From Candidatus Schmidhempelia bombi str. Bimp (lineage in GTDB: Bacteria; Pseudomonadota; Gammaproteobacteria; Enterobacterales; Orbaceae): a stretch of 64,000 nt of DNA. This document shows, piece after piece, positions 19,374 to 29,763 of this stretch (position 1 is the first letter of the stretch; every line of letters begins with the position of its first letter). The notes beneath the pieces were generated by a model that saw only the letters and a program-made list of their open reading frames with translations, made no database searches and was not told the origin of the DNA. The position numbers and the translations under genes are program-made. The stretch is taken from contig NZ_AWGA01000063.1 of NCBI RefSeq assembly GCF_000471645.3, forward strand, positions 1-64,000, in the 5' to 3' direction.

Positions 19374-19570
19374 TCTCTTCTACCCACTAATTCCATCAGT
19401 TACTTATCGTAATATTATAAGTTAGCGATATAAAAACTAATCTTGATAACATTGTAAATAATATGATGTTCATTGAATATAAAATACGTAAAAACACCAT
19501 ATAATTTCTACGTTATTTTTTACTAAAAACATATTTCTTTCTATAAATTTCATTTTTTTTACATTTCAAT

Positions 19571-19632
19571 TTGACATCTTTACATAAAGCCGATAACCTA
19601 AACAACATAGATAAATTTACTAATTTATCTAT
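19571..19632 (+). promoter_or_regulatory. Promoter and 5' hairpin of the microcin-like gene
   Basis: TTGACA (19571-19576) and TAACCT (19594-19599) are spaced by 17 bases: a perfect -35 with a weak -10. A perfect 11-bp hairpin, ATAGATAAATT/AATTTATCTAT (19607-19617 and 19622-19632) with a 4-base loop, falls right at the expected RNA 5' end, where it could stabilise the message. The remaining DNA from 19374 to 19570 shows no gene. Confidence 0.5.
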
Positions 19633-19682
19633 AACAAAATAGTTAAAGAATTTATTACATCGTAACTAGAAAAGGAGTTATT

Positions 19683-19919
19683 ATGAAACAACTAGATAAA
19701 AAACAAATGAAATCAGTTGCTGGTTCAGGTTTTGATTCATATTTCCCGACTTTCCCTGAGCAATTTTTTCCGATGGATTCTTGGTCGAATAGTAATCAAT
19801 GGAGTAGCCAAAACATGGTTACTAACGGCTTTAATAATAATGGTATCTCTAATGGTAACGATAACAATGTCATTAGTAATGGCTCTTCTTCTAATAATTG
19901 GGTTAATTATTACAATTAA
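19683..19919 (+). CDS. Microcin-like secreted peptide precursor, novel Asn-rich core
   Basis: A 78-residue precursor. Residues 1-16, MKQLDKKQMKSVAGSG, fit the leader of class II microcins and colicin V (for example MRTLTLNELDSVSGG), with a likely cut after Gly 16 by the C39 peptidase of the exporter encoded downstream. The predicted 62-residue core is aromatic and Pro-rich at first (FDSYFPTFPEQFFP) and then Asn/Ser/Gly-rich, with a loose repeat around ISNG and VISNG, ending NWVNYYN. It has 16 Asn, no Cys, no Lys or Arg, and net charge about -4. It is therefore unlike disulfide-bonded (IIa) and siderophore-tailed (IIb) microcins. A strong AAGGAG site lies 5 bases before the ATG. It might instead be an adhesive or signalling peptide. 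Function is inferred from leader and context. Confidence 0.7.
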   Translation: MKQLDKKQMKSVAGSGFDSYFPTFPEQFFPMDSWSNSNQWSSQNMVTNGFNNNGISNGNDNNVISNGSSSNNWVNYYN

Positions 19920-20580
19920 TTTGGAAAGTCAATTTTTCTAATATTGCTTTGTAATCTTTATCTAATAAGCTTAAAGAATCATATTCTGTACTAATAGAAT
20001 AAGGTTCCTAATTTAGACCTGCATTATTTTATTTCTATAATGTGGGTCTATTGTGTTTTGAGATTAAAAGCTATCTACTATCATATCATTAATACCGCCG
20101 ATCTACATATTGGCAGCTTATACTGATGATAGTAAATTTACAGTTGTATGTGACGTTTTATAACAGACTAAAATAAAAACATATTGTTAACAAGTTCACA
20201 ATGAAATAATTAGTCAAAAACAAATAAGTTAGTTGTTAGATCGGGCGCAGCATTAGGTAATATTAATAGCAAATAATTGAAATAAAATTCTAATAGGACT
20301 TATATATAGATTTTATACTAAAGCCCTCAGGTGGTGCATAAAAAACAACCGCAGTTTTAGTATGCCATTCAATATTTTTCAAGACTTTCACCCACTTTTT
20401 TATGCAAAGTTTGAGTGTTAGCTAAATGATGTTATTGCTATTTTTACCATTCTTTAAATGAAAATATTATCTATTAAGTTTTATAAAAACTTAAATTAGA
20501 AACTTATTCGGCTGGGTAATTATATTATTTCATAATCACCGAGAGAACTCAGTTTGCTTTAAATCAGATAACATATAATT
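19920..20580 (+). other. 660-base gap between precursor and exporter genes
   Basis: Apart from a hairpin (20014-20050), no convincing gene is seen. Open frames here are 28 codons or shorter and lack ribosome-binding sites. Immunity proteins usually sit beside such precursors, so their absence is notable. The region is AT-rich with stops in all frames. The promoter of the exporter genes should lie in its right-hand part, but no consensus match stands out. Confidence 0.5.
20014..20058 (+). terminator. Hairpin after the microcin-like gene
   Basis: TAGACC-TG-CATTAT (20014-20027) pairs with ATAATG-TG-GGTCTA (20037-20050), two 6-bp stems around a 2x2 internal mismatch with a 9-base loop, followed by TTGTGTTTT. 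It could partly stop transcription so that the precursor is made in excess over the exporter. Confidence 0.5.
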
Positions 20581-21873
20581 ATGAATAAATCTCTATTTCG
20601 CAATGTATTTCAATATAATAATACTCGCTGGCGAGGAAAAGCGCTGATTACGACTTTTTTCCCAAGCATTGTTATCAACAGCATTGCATTATTATTTATC
20701 GCGATATTTATTAGTTTTATTTTATTTGCACATTATCATCGTAGAATTCAAGTAAATGGGGAAATTATTACTCAGTATCTACCAGTAAATGTCTACGCCC
20801 CCCAACAAGGTTATGTGATTGAATTGCTAGCCTCAGTAGGCGATAATTTGAAAAAAGGCGATCCGCTCTATCGGCTTGATGTCAACAGGGTTACACAACA
20901 AGGAAAACTTAGCCAAAATATGGTCAATGTGATTCAGGATCAACTTAAACAGATTGATAGTCTGATTAAATTACTGGAAAAAAATAAAGATCATGCGCTA
21001 GAAAATACGCGTAATCAGCTCAAAATGCATCAAGATATGTATCAAAAGACCCTAAAATTACTCAATGACTCGGAAAAGGAATTAGCTCGACTCAAACTTA
21101 GCATTAAAGATTATAAAAATTATCTTGGTAAAGGATTAGTAACAAAAGATGAAGTAAACTATCAGCAGTATCTTTATCAACAACACCAAAATACCCATCA
21201 AAATTTTTATTCACAACTGATTCAAGAAGAACTACAACTGACAAATTTAACCAGTGATCTTACTACACAAGAACTTAAATTCTCCGATCAAATTTTGCAA
21301 TATGAAGACCGCCGTTACGAGCTACAAAAACAGTTATTAGAAAATAACGCCAATGATACCATTATGATTAATTCCCCTACTGAAGGTAAATTAGAATCAC
21401 TAAGTGTAACACTTGGTCAAATGGTCAATACTGGTGATAGTCTGGCACAAATTTTACCACAAAAAAATAATCCTTATTATGCAGTATTATGGTTACCAAA
21501 TACGAGTGTTGCTTATGTTCATATTGGTGATAAGGTTAATATTCGATATGATGCCTTTCCTTTCGAAAAATTTGGTCAATTCCCTGGCAAAATTATTTCG
21601 ATCTCGTCCGTTCCAACGTCAAAACAGGAGCTGAGCCAATATAATAGTGTACCCCATCAATTTAACACGCCATCAAACAGCAATTATTATAAAGCGATTG
21701 TTGCTTTACCTATACAGGAAATTATCGATAATGGTAAAGCCTTAACGTTAACCAGTGGCATGACTTTACAATCGACGCTCTTTTTAGAAAAAAGGGCATT
21801 ATATCAATGGATGTTTACCCCTATTTATCGTATAAATAAAAGTATAAGTGGTGCAATTCATGGCTCAGAATAA
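20581..21873 (+). CDS. cvaA: CvaA-like membrane fusion protein of colicin V-type export
   Basis: A 430-residue periplasmic adaptor of the HlyD/CvaA family, which links the inner-membrane ABC exporter to an outer-membrane channel such as TolC. A short cytoplasmic part (RWRGKALITTFFP) precedes one membrane segment at about 34-56, a first lipoyl half (NVYAPQQGYVIELL), a long coiled coil at about 110-250, the second lipoyl half and a beta-barrel. CvaA-specific stretches are very clear: SVTLGQMVNTGDSLAQILP, GDKVNIRYDAFPFEKFGQF and FLEKRALYQWMFTPIYR. The ATG lies in an AT-rich context with only a weak ribosome-binding site. Its end overlaps the ABC gene, indicating translational coupling. Confidence 0.92.
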   Translation: MNKSLFRNVFQYNNTRWRGKALITTFFPSIVINSIALLFIAIFISFILFAHYHRRIQVNGEIITQYLPVNVYAPQQGYVIELLASVGDNLKKGDPLYRLDVNRVTQQGKLSQNMVNVIQDQLKQIDSLIKLLEKNKDHALENTRNQLKMHQDMYQKTLKLLNDSEKELARLKLSIKDYKNYLGKGLVTKDEVNYQQYLYQQHQNTHQNFYSQLIQEELQLTNLTSDLTTQELKFSDQILQYEDRRYELQKQLLENNANDTIMINSPTEGKLESLSVTLGQMVNTGDSLAQILPQKNNPYYAVLWLPNTSVAYVHIGDKVNIRYDAFPFEKFGQFPGKIISISSVPTSKQELSQYNSVPHQFNTPSNSNYYKAIVALPIQEIIDNGKALTLTSGMTLQSTLFLEKRALYQWMFTPIYRINKSISGAIHGSE

Positions 21874-23983
21874 GATTAAACAGCTACTCACTAAGTTAGA
21901 TTTTTCTTTTTTACCTAGTGTACCATTAACATTACAAACTGAGGCATCGGAGTGTGGATTAGCGTCTCTTTCAATGATTTGTCGTTACTATGGAATGCAG
22001 ATCGAGCTATTTTATTTACGACAAAAATTTGGGGTATCAATACATGGGGCAACCTTAGATGATTTAGCAAATTACGCAGAAAATTTGAATTTACAGACCA
22101 GAGCGTTATCCTTAGATCTGGATGAATTGTCACAATTGCGATTACCTTGTATTTTACACTGGAATATGAATCATTTTGTTGTGCTAGCTAAAATTGTTGG
22201 TCAGCACTTTATTATTCATGATCCAGCAGTAGGAAAAAAACGTTTAACCTTAGCCGAAATGTCACAACATTTTACCGGTATAGCCCTAGAAGCTTGGCCA
22301 ACCACTACTTTTCAGCAAATTGAACAACGGCAAAAATTAAATTTATGGCAAATGTTAAAAAATGTCAAAGGACTAAAAACGGCATTATCAAAAATATTCT
22401 GCTTATCCCTATTAATTGAATTTATCGGTCTATTTATCCCGATTGGGATCCAATTAGTTACTGATCATGTGTTACAAGCCACCGATCACGATTTATTGAC
22501 ACTTATCTGCCTTGGGCTATTATCATTCATTCTTTTCCGTACGTTTACCAGCATGTTGCGTTCTTGGACCTCATTGATGATGTCTACGTTGATCGATCTA
22601 CAATGGAAAGCGGGACTATTTAGCCACTTATTGAAACTACCTTTATCTTATTTTGAAAAAAGAAAATTAGGGGATGTACAAGCACGTTTTACCTCGCTCG
22701 ATAGCCTACGAACCACACTAACTGAAAATATGATTAATGGTATTATCGATCTGATTATGCTAACAGGTCTGTTTGCGATGATGATCTTATATGGTGGCAA
22801 TTTAATATGGGTTATTTTGGGTTTTACGGGTGCTTACCTTGCTTTACGCTTAGTCACTTATCCCTATTATCGCCAATTATCTGAAGAATTAATGATTAAA
22901 GAAGCCAGTGCAAGCTCTCATTTTATGGAAACCTTATATGGTATTGCGACGATTAAAGTATTAGGACTGTTACCACAACGCGGTAAACATTGGTTTAATT
23001 TAAAAGTCGATGCTGCCAACACCACTATTCGTCAAAAAAAGTTAGATATGATGTTCAATGGCATTAATCACTTAATTGATGCGGTTAGTCAAGTGGTGAT
23101 TATTTGGCTCGCGGCTACCATGATTATGAATGAGCAAATGACGTTAGGGATGTTTATGGCATTTAATGCGTACCGAGGTGATTTTACCGCACGCGCAATT
23201 CAATTGATTAATATGGCATTACAATTACGTATATTATCACTACACAGTGAAAGAGTCGCAGATATCGCCTTAACCGATCCCGAACCAAGTCAACCACTGC
23301 AACGCGTAGAATATCCACTGGTATCAGCAACTTTAACGGTTGAAAATCTCGTCTTTCATTATGATTCTAATGCGCCACGACTATTCAATCAATTAAGTTT
23401 TAGTATAAAAGCGGGAGAAAATGTGGCCATTATAGGTCCTTCTGGTATAGGAAAAACGACGTTGCTAAAAATAATGGCTGGTTTACTAGCTCCCACTCAA
23501 GGACAAATTTTATTTAATGGTCATAACATCTACCAACTGGGATTAAATAACTATCGTCAATACATCGCTTGTGTTTTGCAGGAAGATAAGTTATTTGCTG
23601 GTTCTATTGCAGATAATATTGCTAGCTTTGAACCAGAACAAGATAGAGAATGGATTATTCATTGTGCTAAATTGGTCAATTTGGATCATGAAATTAGCCA
23701 ATTAGCCATGGGTTATGAGACTTTATTAAGTGAACTAGGGGGAAGTTTATCAGGTGGGCAAAAACAGCGTTTACTCATTGCCCGAGCCATTTATCGTCGT
23801 CCAGCGCTGCTATTTTTAGATGAAGCGACCAGTCACTTAGATGTAGATAACGAGCAAATCATTAATTCATCGATTAAAGCGTTGAATATTACCCGTATTA
23901 TCATCGCTCATCGCCAATCAACTATCAATAGTGCTGATCGAGTGATAGATTTATCAACACTGTTACAATTAAATCAACACTAA
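21860..23983 (+). CDS. cvaB: CvaB-like peptidase-containing ABC exporter (C39 type)
   Basis: About 707 residues from ATG 21860 (tandem GTG codons at 21848-21853 could also start it). It is a bifunctional exporter that removes double-glycine leaders and pumps the peptide across the inner membrane. The N-terminal C39 peptidase has the catalytic Cys in QTEASECGLASLSM, His in HWNMNHFVVL and Asp in IIHDPAVGKK. A six-segment transmembrane domain lies at about 160-450. The nucleotide-binding domain has Walker A GPSGIGKTT, signature LSGGQKQRLLIARA, Walker B ALLFLDEATSHLD and the switch His in IIAHRQ. All catalytic residues are intact. It follows CvaB throughout. It overlaps cvaA by 14 bases and ends the locus. 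Confidence 0.94.
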   Translation: MAQNKIKQLLTKLDFSFLPSVPLTLQTEASECGLASLSMICRYYGMQIELFYLRQKFGVSIHGATLDDLANYAENLNLQTRALSLDLDELSQLRLPCILHWNMNHFVVLAKIVGQHFIIHDPAVGKKRLTLAEMSQHFTGIALEAWPTTTFQQIEQRQKLNLWQMLKNVKGLKTALSKIFCLSLLIEFIGLFIPIGIQLVTDHVLQATDHDLLTLICLGLLSFILFRTFTSMLRSWTSLMMSTLIDLQWKAGLFSHLLKLPLSYFEKRKLGDVQARFTSLDSLRTTLTENMINGIIDLIMLTGLFAMMILYGGNLIWVILGFTGAYLALRLVTYPYYRQLSEELMIKEASASSHFMETLYGIATIKVLGLLPQRGKHWFNLKVDAANTTIRQKKLDMMFNGINHLIDAVSQVVIIWLAATMIMNEQMTLGMFMAFNAYRGDFTARAIQLINMALQLRILSLHSERVADIALTDPEPSQPLQRVEYPLVSATLTVENLVFHYDSNAPRLFNQLSFSIKAGENVAIIGPSGIGKTTLLKIMAGLLAPTQGQILFNGHNIYQLGLNNYRQYIACVLQEDKLFAGSIADNIASFEPEQDREWIIHCAKLVNLDHEISQLAMGYETLLSELGGSLSGGQKQRLLIARAIYRRPALLFLDEATSHLDVDNEQIINSSIKALNITRIIIAHRQSTINSADRVIDLSTLLQLNQH

Positions 23984-24248
23984 TGTTACTCACACAAGGT
24001 ATATCGCTTTTACTTCATTTTAATGCCTTATCAACTAAGTCGTTATGACAGTGAGATAAAGTGAATATTCTTGCCGTCATTGAGCGATGAATAACCTATG
24101 ACAGTAAGAAAATACTTGATGCTATTTCGGAACACTCAATAAGCGGTAACAACCATTTTAGTAATATCAAAATAATTTAGACTTATGTCATTGAACGACT
24201 AAAAACAGATAAAAATAAGATAGGATTGATAAAAAAGAATATGTTGAG

Positions 24249-24325
24249 TGGTCGGCGAGAGAGGATTCGAACCTCCGACCCACTGGTCCCAAACCAGTTG
24301 CGCTACCAAGCTGCGCTACTCGCCG
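24249..24325 (-). tRNA. tRNA-Pro (anticodon UGG)
   Basis: The minus strand folds as a full cloverleaf of 77 bases including an encoded CCA end (24249-24251). The acceptor stem is CGGCGAG/CTCGCCG with discriminator A, the anticodon arm ACTGG-TTTGGGA-CCAGT gives anticodon TGG, and the T arm is GGAGG-TTCGAAT-CCTCT. It reads all or most proline codons. Its 3' end faces the colicin V-type locus. Confidence 0.95.
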
Positions 24326-24383
24326 TTATCGGTGCACATAATAATGCACCAGATAAAGCCTGTCAATAGTTAAATTGAATATT

Positions 24384-25562
<1,179 letters not shown>

Positions 25563-25644
25563 CTATTTAACTCAAAAGTTATTTTAAGGATCATATATAA
25601 TCATCAATAAGCTATCATGTTAACTTTTGATTTTTATATATTGG

Positions 25645-26673
25645 TTATTTTTTTGTTACCCACATTGCATCGCCATAACTAAAAAAGCGGTAGCGTTGCT
25701 CAATTGCCTGATGATAAGCATGCATGACATTATCGTAACCAGCAAAAGCAGAGACCAACATAATCAAGGTTGATTCAGGTAGATGGAAGTTAGTAATTAA
25801 TGCATCTATCACATTAAATTGAAAACCCGGATAAATGAAAATACGAGTATCAGCAAAAAAAGGCGCAATCTGTCCCGTCGCTAGTGCCGCACTTTCTAGT
25901 GCTCGAACAGAGGTTGTTCCTACAGCAACAACGCGATTACCTCGCGCTTTACAGCGTTGCACTGCTTCGACAACGTCTTGGGGAACCTGTGCATATTCAG
26001 CGTGCATCACATGTTGATAAATGTCCGCAACCCTAACTGGTTGAAACGTACCTGCCCCCACATGTAAAGTGACGAAAGCAATTTCAATCCCTTTCTCTTT
26101 TAAGGTTTGAATAAGGGTATCGTCAAAATGTAATCCTGCTGTAGGTGCCGCAACGGCACCAGGCACTTTATTATAGACCGTTTGATAAAGCTCGCGATCT
26201 TGGTCCTCATCAGGCCTATCAATATAAGGAGGTAATGGCATATGTCCAATCTTATCTAAGATAGAAAGCACATCGGAAGGAAATTGTAATTCAAATAACG
26301 CATCATGACGTGCTAACATCGTTACCTGCACCTGCCCTGTTTCACCTAATACAAGTTCGGTACCCACTTTCGGGGCTTTAGAGGCTTTTACATGCGCTAA
26401 TACGCGATGGTTATCCAATATTCGCTCAACAAGAATTTCAACTTTCCCGCCTGTTATTTTTTGTCCATACAGCCGCGCTGGAATCACTCGGGTATTATTA
26501 AATACCAATAGATCGCCTGGATTAAGCTTCTGTACAATATCAGTAAAAACACCAGAATCGAGGGCGCCAGTTGCCCCATCAAGCGATAATAGTCGACACT
26601 GACTGCGCATTTTAGTTGGATAACGGGCAATCAATTCATCAGGAAGTTCGAAAGCAAAATCAGATAACTGCAT
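25645..26673 (-). CDS. queA: S-adenosylmethionine:tRNA ribosyltransferase-isomerase
   Basis: From the ATG at 26673 the protein has 342 residues (E. coli 356). QueA transfers and isomerises the ribosyl part of S-adenosylmethionine onto preQ1-tRNA to form epoxyqueuosine. Family motifs are [66 protein letters not shown], and [16 protein letters not shown]. The ATG is preferred over a TTG two codons upstream. It lies upstream of tgt on the same strand, as in enteric bacteria, but the yajC-secD-secF genes that usually follow tgt are absent here. Confidence 0.96.
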   Translation of the reverse strand: MQLSDFAFELPDELIARYPTKMRSQCRLLSLDGATGALDSGVFTDIVQKLNPGDLLVFNNTRVIPARLYGQKITGGKVEILVERILDNHRVLAHVKASKAPKVGTELVLGETGQVQVTMLARHDALFELQFPSDVLSILDKIGHMPLPPYIDRPDEDQDRELYQTVYNKVPGAVAAPTAGLHFDDTLIQTLKEKGIEIAFVTLHVGAGTFQPVRVADIYQHVMHAEYAQVPQDVVEAVQRCKARGNRVVAVGTTSVRALESAALATGQIAPFFADTRIFIYPGFQFNVIDALITNFHLPESTLIMLVSAFAGYDNVMHAYHQAIEQRYRFFSYGDAMWVTKK

Positions 26674-26921
26674 AATCAATTAGGCACTCTAACAAAGAAC
26701 AATATTTTAGGGTAACAAATAGTCGGCTAGTCTAATTGTCAAAAGCGATCTGTGCAAGTAATATCTGTGGTTATTATTACTCTTATCAATGGTGACGATA
26801 CGAGTTTAATAATGTTAATGCGATTTACTAGCTAATACATTCGAAAATGAGTAAAATAACCTGCCAAATCAATTAATTATTACAATATTGATTACCACAA
26901 TAATAATGAAAGGAAACTGTA

Positions 26922-27671
26922 ATGAAATTAAAAAAGACATTCATTATCTCTGCATTACTCGTGACGCCAATGCTATATGGTTGTAAAAGTCTCAATAACG
27001 AAAATTTAGTCAATACCAGTGCCCAAGCACTGCAAGTGGCAACATTATCTGATGCCGATATGAAAGCGCTAAGTGATAAATCTTGTGCTGAAATGGATGC
27101 TAAAGCGAAAATCGCTCCCGCTAATGATAAATATACGCATCGTTTAAATACTATCGCGCAATCGTTAGGCAATAAAATTAACGGTACTAACATTGATTAT
27201 AAAGTTTATTTGACCGATGATGTCAATGCATGGGCGATGGCAAATGGTTGTGTGCGTGTTTATAGCGGTATTATGGATATGATGAACGATAATGAACTAC
27301 AAGGTATTATCGGACATGAATTAGGGCATGTTGCTCTAGGTCATAGTAAACGCGCTATGCAAGTTGCTTATAGTACCCAATTGGCGCGCAATGCTATTGC
27401 CGCAACGGGTGGCGCGATTGCATCGCTAACCCAATCCCAATTAGGTGATATTGCACAACAATTTGTTCAATCACGTTTTTCTCAAAAACAAGAGTCCGCG
27501 GCGGATAACTACTCATTTGATTTATTAGTGAAAAAAGGGATAAATCCTGTAGGATTAGCCACCTCTTTTGAAAAATTAGGTGGGGATAATGCCTCTATTT
27601 TAAGTACCCATCCATCGTCAAAAGATCGTGCTAAAAATATTTATAACCGTATTGATAAGATGAAAAAATAG
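26922..27671 (+). CDS. loiP: LoiP-like M48 metalloprotease lipoprotein
   Basis: A 249-residue lipoprotein peptidase matching LoiP (YggG) of E. coli, an outer-membrane metalloprotease that cuts Phe-Phe sites and is linked to low-osmolarity growth. The signal peptide ends in a lipobox LYGC with Cys 21. The zinc site HELGH lies at 132-136 with the third ligand in QESAADNYS near 190, so the active site is intact. An AAGGAAA ribosome-binding site precedes the ATG. It is convergent with ffh and shares its terminator. Confidence 0.9.
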   Translation: MKLKKTFIISALLVTPMLYGCKSLNNENLVNTSAQALQVATLSDADMKALSDKSCAEMDAKAKIAPANDKYTHRLNTIAQSLGNKINGTNIDYKVYLTDDVNAWAMANGCVRVYSGIMDMMNDNELQGIIGHELGHVALGHSKRAMQVAYSTQLARNAIAATGGAIASLTQSQLGDIAQQFVQSRFSQKQESAADNYSFDLLVKKGINPVGLATSFEKLGGDNASILSTHPSSKDRAKNIYNRIDKMKK

Positions 27672-27686
27672 TCTTATATTTTATAT

Positions 27687-27716
27687 AAAAAAGGACACAT
27701 TTCGTGCCCTTTTTTG
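27687..27716. terminator. Bidirectional terminator between loiP and ffh
   Basis: AAAAAAGGACAC (27687-27698) pairs with GTGCCCTTTTTT (27704-27715), with a single A-C mismatch and a 5-base loop. T-runs are present in both directions. Confidence 0.85.
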
Positions 27717-27729
27717 TTATAGGCGTTCA

Positions 27730-29109
27730 TTAACGGCGTGGTAGACCGCCAAAGCCCCCCATACCGCCGCCCATTAAACCTTTCATATTGCGCATCATTT
27801 TCATCATGCCACCACCTTTCATTTTCTTCATCATCCGCTGCATATCATCAAATTGTTTAAGCAGACGATTCACATCTTGTACTTGCGTACCTGAACCTGC
27901 CGCAATACGGCGCTTACGTGACCCTTTAATAATTTCAGGATTGCTCCGTTCCTTTAAGGTCATGGAGTTAATCATGGCTTCCATCTTAACGGTAATTTTG
28001 TCATCCATTTGTGATTTTACCTGTTCTGGAAGTTGCCCAACACCTGGCAATTTAGCTAACATGGCTGTCATTCCACCCATATCACGCATTTGTTTAAGCT
28101 GATCCAGAAAATCATTCAGATCAAATTTATCCCCTTTTTTGAGTTTAGCCGCGATTTTTTCCGCTTTTTCATGATCAACTTTACTTTGTAGCTCTTCGAT
28201 CAATGAAATTACGTCACCCATCCCCAGAATGCGCGATGCAATGCGATCTGGATAGAACGGTTCAAGCGCATCGGTCTTTTCGCCCATCCCTAGGAATTTG
28301 ATCGGTTTGCCCGTAATGTGGCGAATGGAAAGCGCCGCACCTCCGCGCGCATCACCATCGACTTTAGTTAATATTACCCCTGTTAAAGGTAATGCTTCAT
28401 TGAAGGCTTTCGCCGTATTAGCCGCATCTTGCCCTGTCATGGCGTCGACGACAAATAAGGTTTCGATTGGATTGATCGCTTGATGTAACTGTTTAATTTC
28501 AGTCATCATATCGCTGTCAACATGCAAGCGACCAGCGGTATCGATAATCAATACATCATAAAAATGGAGTTTGGCATGTTTGAGTGCATTTTGTGCTATA
28601 TCAAGGGGTTTTTGTTGTGATTGAGAAGGAAAAACATCAACTTGAATCGCTTGTCCCAATGTCTCTAATTGTTTTATTGCCGCAGGTCGATAAACATCGG
28701 CAGAGACCATCAACACTTTCTTTTTCTGTTTATTCTTTAAGAACGTGGCTAATTTAGCCACACTGGTGGTTTTACCCGCACCTTGCAAACCCGCCATTAA
28801 TAAAACCGCTGGCGGTTGAGTCGCTAAATTAAGTTCACTATTGACCTCACCCATAGCCAATGTTAACTCATTTTGAACAATTTTAATAAATTCTTGCCCT
28901 GGTGTTAGGCTTTTGTTGACATCCTGTCCTACCGCTTTTTGTTTAACCTGATGAATAAAATCCCGCACTACCGGTAAGGCAACATCAGCCTCAAGTAATG
29001 CCATACGCACTTCTCGTAATGCATCTTTAATATTATCTTCAGTTAAACGACCACGACCACTAATATTACGTAGGGTTTTGGATAACCTTTCTGTTAAATT
29101 CTCAAACAT
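27730..29109 (-). CDS. ffh: Signal recognition particle protein Ffh
   Basis: A 459-residue SRP54 GTPase that binds signal sequences with 4.5S RNA and delivers nascent membrane proteins to FtsY. The N domain (1-90) is followed by the G domain with GLQGAGKTTSVAKLA near residue 107, DTAGRLHVD near 190 and TKVDGDARGGAALS near 247. The C-terminal M domain is Met-rich and ends in a Gly/Met-rich tail with GGGMGGFGGLPRR. Length is near that of E. coli Ffh (453). rpsP, which often follows ffh, is not adjacent. The gene stands alone. Confidence 0.97.
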   Translation of the reverse strand: MFENLTERLSKTLRNISGRGRLTEDNIKDALREVRMALLEADVALPVVRDFIHQVKQKAVGQDVNKSLTPGQEFIKIVQNELTLAMGEVNSELNLATQPPAVLLMAGLQGAGKTTSVAKLATFLKNKQKKKVLMVSADVYRPAAIKQLETLGQAIQVDVFPSQSQQKPLDIAQNALKHAKLHFYDVLIIDTAGRLHVDSDMMTEIKQLHQAINPIETLFVVDAMTGQDAANTAKAFNEALPLTGVILTKVDGDARGGAALSIRHITGKPIKFLGMGEKTDALEPFYPDRIASRILGMGDVISLIEELQSKVDHEKAEKIAAKLKKGDKFDLNDFLDQLKQMRDMGGMTAMLAKLPGVGQLPEQVKSQMDDKITVKMEAMINSMTLKERSNPEIIKGSRKRRIAAGSGTQVQDVNRLLKQFDDMQRMMKKMKGGGMMKMMRNMKGLMGGGMGGFGGLPRR

Positions 29110-29305
29110 AATTCATCTCTAAAATCTGGGGAGTTCACTTTGTTTTATATCATAGCAGAAAACGATAATATATGCCTGTTTTGGAATAGCAAAAGATCAA
29201 GCAAAGGGGGGAGAACATTTAAGTGTTACAGCGTAAGCAAAAAAATATGATAACATTTTACTTAATCGCCTTTCTCAATCAAGTAAAGCTATCAAGAGCG
29301 CTTAA

Positions 29306-29326
29306 TTGATCCTGAAACAGGATCAA
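29306..29326 (-). terminator. Hairpin at the end of the T6SS cluster
   Basis: TTGATCCTG (29306-29314) and CAGGATCAA (29318-29326) form a 9-bp stem with a 3-base loop, 16 bases beyond the tssE stop on the minus strand. No T-run follows, so termination is likely but not certain. Confidence 0.5.
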
Positions 29327-29341
29327 TAAGCCATTTATTAA

Positions 29342-29752
29342 TCAATTTTGTGTGAATTTTAGTGTTGCTTTACCCTCTGGCATAAAATAGGTACCAAATT
29401 TGACTAATCCTGCCTCTTTGAGATGGCATATTAAGGTATAGTGCAGCATCATCTTATCATCACTTTCTTCTAATTTAATATCGACTGTTTGTAATCTTGG
29501 TTCATATTTTAATAACGTCTTTTGCATCGCGTGCATTAATACAAATGCCGAAGATGGCAAACCTTGATAAACTTGCGCCATATCGGGTAAACCATAATCA
29601 GGAAGATGTTTAATTGAACCTGCGCGACTATTTAAAATTCGCTGCATATTATCCATCACGCTAATTATTTTTTGCGTTTTTTCATTGAAACTACTGATTG
29701 CTGTACCTGAATTAAAAAAGCCCAGCAAAGTATCATAAAGTGAAGGTCCCAT
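29342..29752 (-). CDS. tssE: T6SS baseplate subunit TssE
   Basis: A 136-residue gp25-like (phage lysozyme-related, non-catalytic) baseplate wedge protein. The family core is seen in MQRILNSRAGSIKHLPDYGLPDM near residue 36, followed by VLMHAMQKTLLKYEPRLQTV. TssE sits at the base of the contractile sheath with TssF, TssG and TssK. It is the last gene of the cluster, 11 bases after tssJ, followed by a hairpin. The placement of tssE at the end, far from tssB-tssC, is typical of some enteric-type clusters. Confidence 0.9.
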   Translation of the reverse strand: MGPSLYDTLLGFFNSGTAISSFNEKTQKIISVMDNMQRILNSRAGSIKHLPDYGLPDMAQVYQGLPSSAFVLMHAMQKTLLKYEPRLQTVDIKLEESDDKMMLHYTLICHLKEAGLVKFGTYFMPEGKATLKFTQN

Positions 29753-29763
29753 CTATTTCTTCC

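Noticed and set aside
19717-19941. Alternative 74-codon frame overlapping the microcin-like gene
   Set aside because: It lies in another frame over a gene with a strong ribosome-binding site and leader motif, and has no start signal of its own.
20040-20126. 28-codon frame after the microcin-like gene, considered as an immunity peptide
   Set aside because: Its start lies within the arm of a terminator-like hairpin and there is no ribosome-binding site.
24091-24180. 29-codon open stretch downstream of the ABC exporter
   Set aside because: No start codon or ribosome-binding site; protein-like composition alone is not enough.
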